Shown: positions 7,619-7,740 of the stretch, piece by piece | How the letters are laid out: every line of letters begins with the position of its first letter | Position numbering within the stretch: the first letter of the stretch is position 1 | From: Acidobacteriota bacterium | GTDB taxonomy: Bacteria; Acidobacteriota; Vicinamibacteria; Vicinamibacterales; UBA8438 | NCBI GenBank assembly: GCA_011523485.1 | Contig: WTGR01000379.1 | Span: forward strand, 1 to 7,740 | Direction of reading: 5' to 3' | Length of the DNA stretch: 7,740 bases | Position numbers and translations under genes: made by a program | Notes under the pieces: generated by a model | Databases searched by the model: none | What the model was told of the DNA's origin: nothing | Seen by the model: only the letters and a program-made list of their open reading frames with translations

Positions 7619-7738
7619 GGCGACCGCCCGGGCGGCCCGGCGGACCTGGTGCACGCTGTCCTCGTTCACGCTGTCGAAGCTGACTTGGTCGGCTCCGTCG
7701 TGCCGCCGGACGGCGGCCAGCAGCTCGGCGCCCGAGAC
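7616..7738 (-). CDS. C-terminal fragment of an unrecognised protein
   Basis: Forty codons and a TGA stop run in from the right edge on the minus strand. Nearly every codon ends in G or C, and the residues (AELLAAVRRHDGADQVSFDS, then NEDSVHQVRRAARAVA) form an amphipathic helix-like pattern with acidic residues, unlike the Arg/Pro-rich shadow frames. The start lies outside the window. No domain can be named from 40 residues. The gene converges on the broken gene at 7340. Confidence 0.5.
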   Translation of the reverse strand, partial: VSGAELLAAVRRHDGADQVSFDSVNEDSVHQVRRAARAVA

Positions 7739-7740
7739 CG

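Noticed and set aside
7340..7740. Uninterrupted plus-strand frame from GTG 7340 to the window end
   Set aside because: After about codon 23 its product becomes Arg/Gly/Pro-rich, while protein-like sequence continues in the other two plus frames and then on the minus strand, so the open frame is accidental.

Overview
This is a GC-rich bacterial window with the look of a decaying defence island beside a tyrosine integrase. The source cannot be named from the sequence alone. An apparently leaderless start with an extended -10 box (TGCTACTGT, seven bases before ATG at 5806, possibly repeated before GTG at 7340) is typical of high-GC Actinobacteria. The HNH pair, however, uses textbook Shine-Dalgarno sites and a TTGACA promoter, so the window is probably a mosaic of differently acquired pieces.

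Layout. (1) 3-155: last 50 codons of a tyrosine recombinase. (2) 156-480: no convincing gene; contains GC-rich hairpins. (3) 481-3375: a 964-residue N6-adenine DNA methyltransferase of the large Eco57I/type IIG-like kind, with motifs DLTCGSG and NPPW. (4) 3372-4370: a PD-(D/E)XK nuclease-like protein that overlaps the methyltransferase stop by four bases (ATGA). Its last ~107 residues look like read-through of non-coding sequence. (5) 4345-5420, minus strand: a probable two-gene unit made of a 34-residue ORF and a 324-residue HNH endonuclease, overlapping by four bases (GTGA), each with its own ribosome site and both behind a good promoter. (6) 5500-5805: a divergent control region with three AATAGSG boxes at exact 18-bp intervals. 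(7) 5806-6942: the N-terminal third of a SNF2/DEAH helicase resembling DrmD of DISARM, cut off after the first RecA-like domain. (8) 6943-7339: a stretch that belongs to neither neighbour, with no firm gene. (9) 7340-~7610: a short gene apparently broken by two single-base frameshifts. (10) 7616-7738, minus strand: the C-terminus of an unrecognised protein that runs off the window.

How the genes may work together. The methyltransferase and nuclease are translationally coupled and could form a two-gene restriction-modification or related anti-phage module. The HNH pair is a separate convergent transcription unit that could be a second defence module. The helicase fragment is a relic of a third. 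Several genes show damage at an end (nuclease 3' end, helicase, the 7340 gene), which fits recombination and decay in a defence hotspot. No RNA gene, CRISPR array or complete insertion sequence was found.
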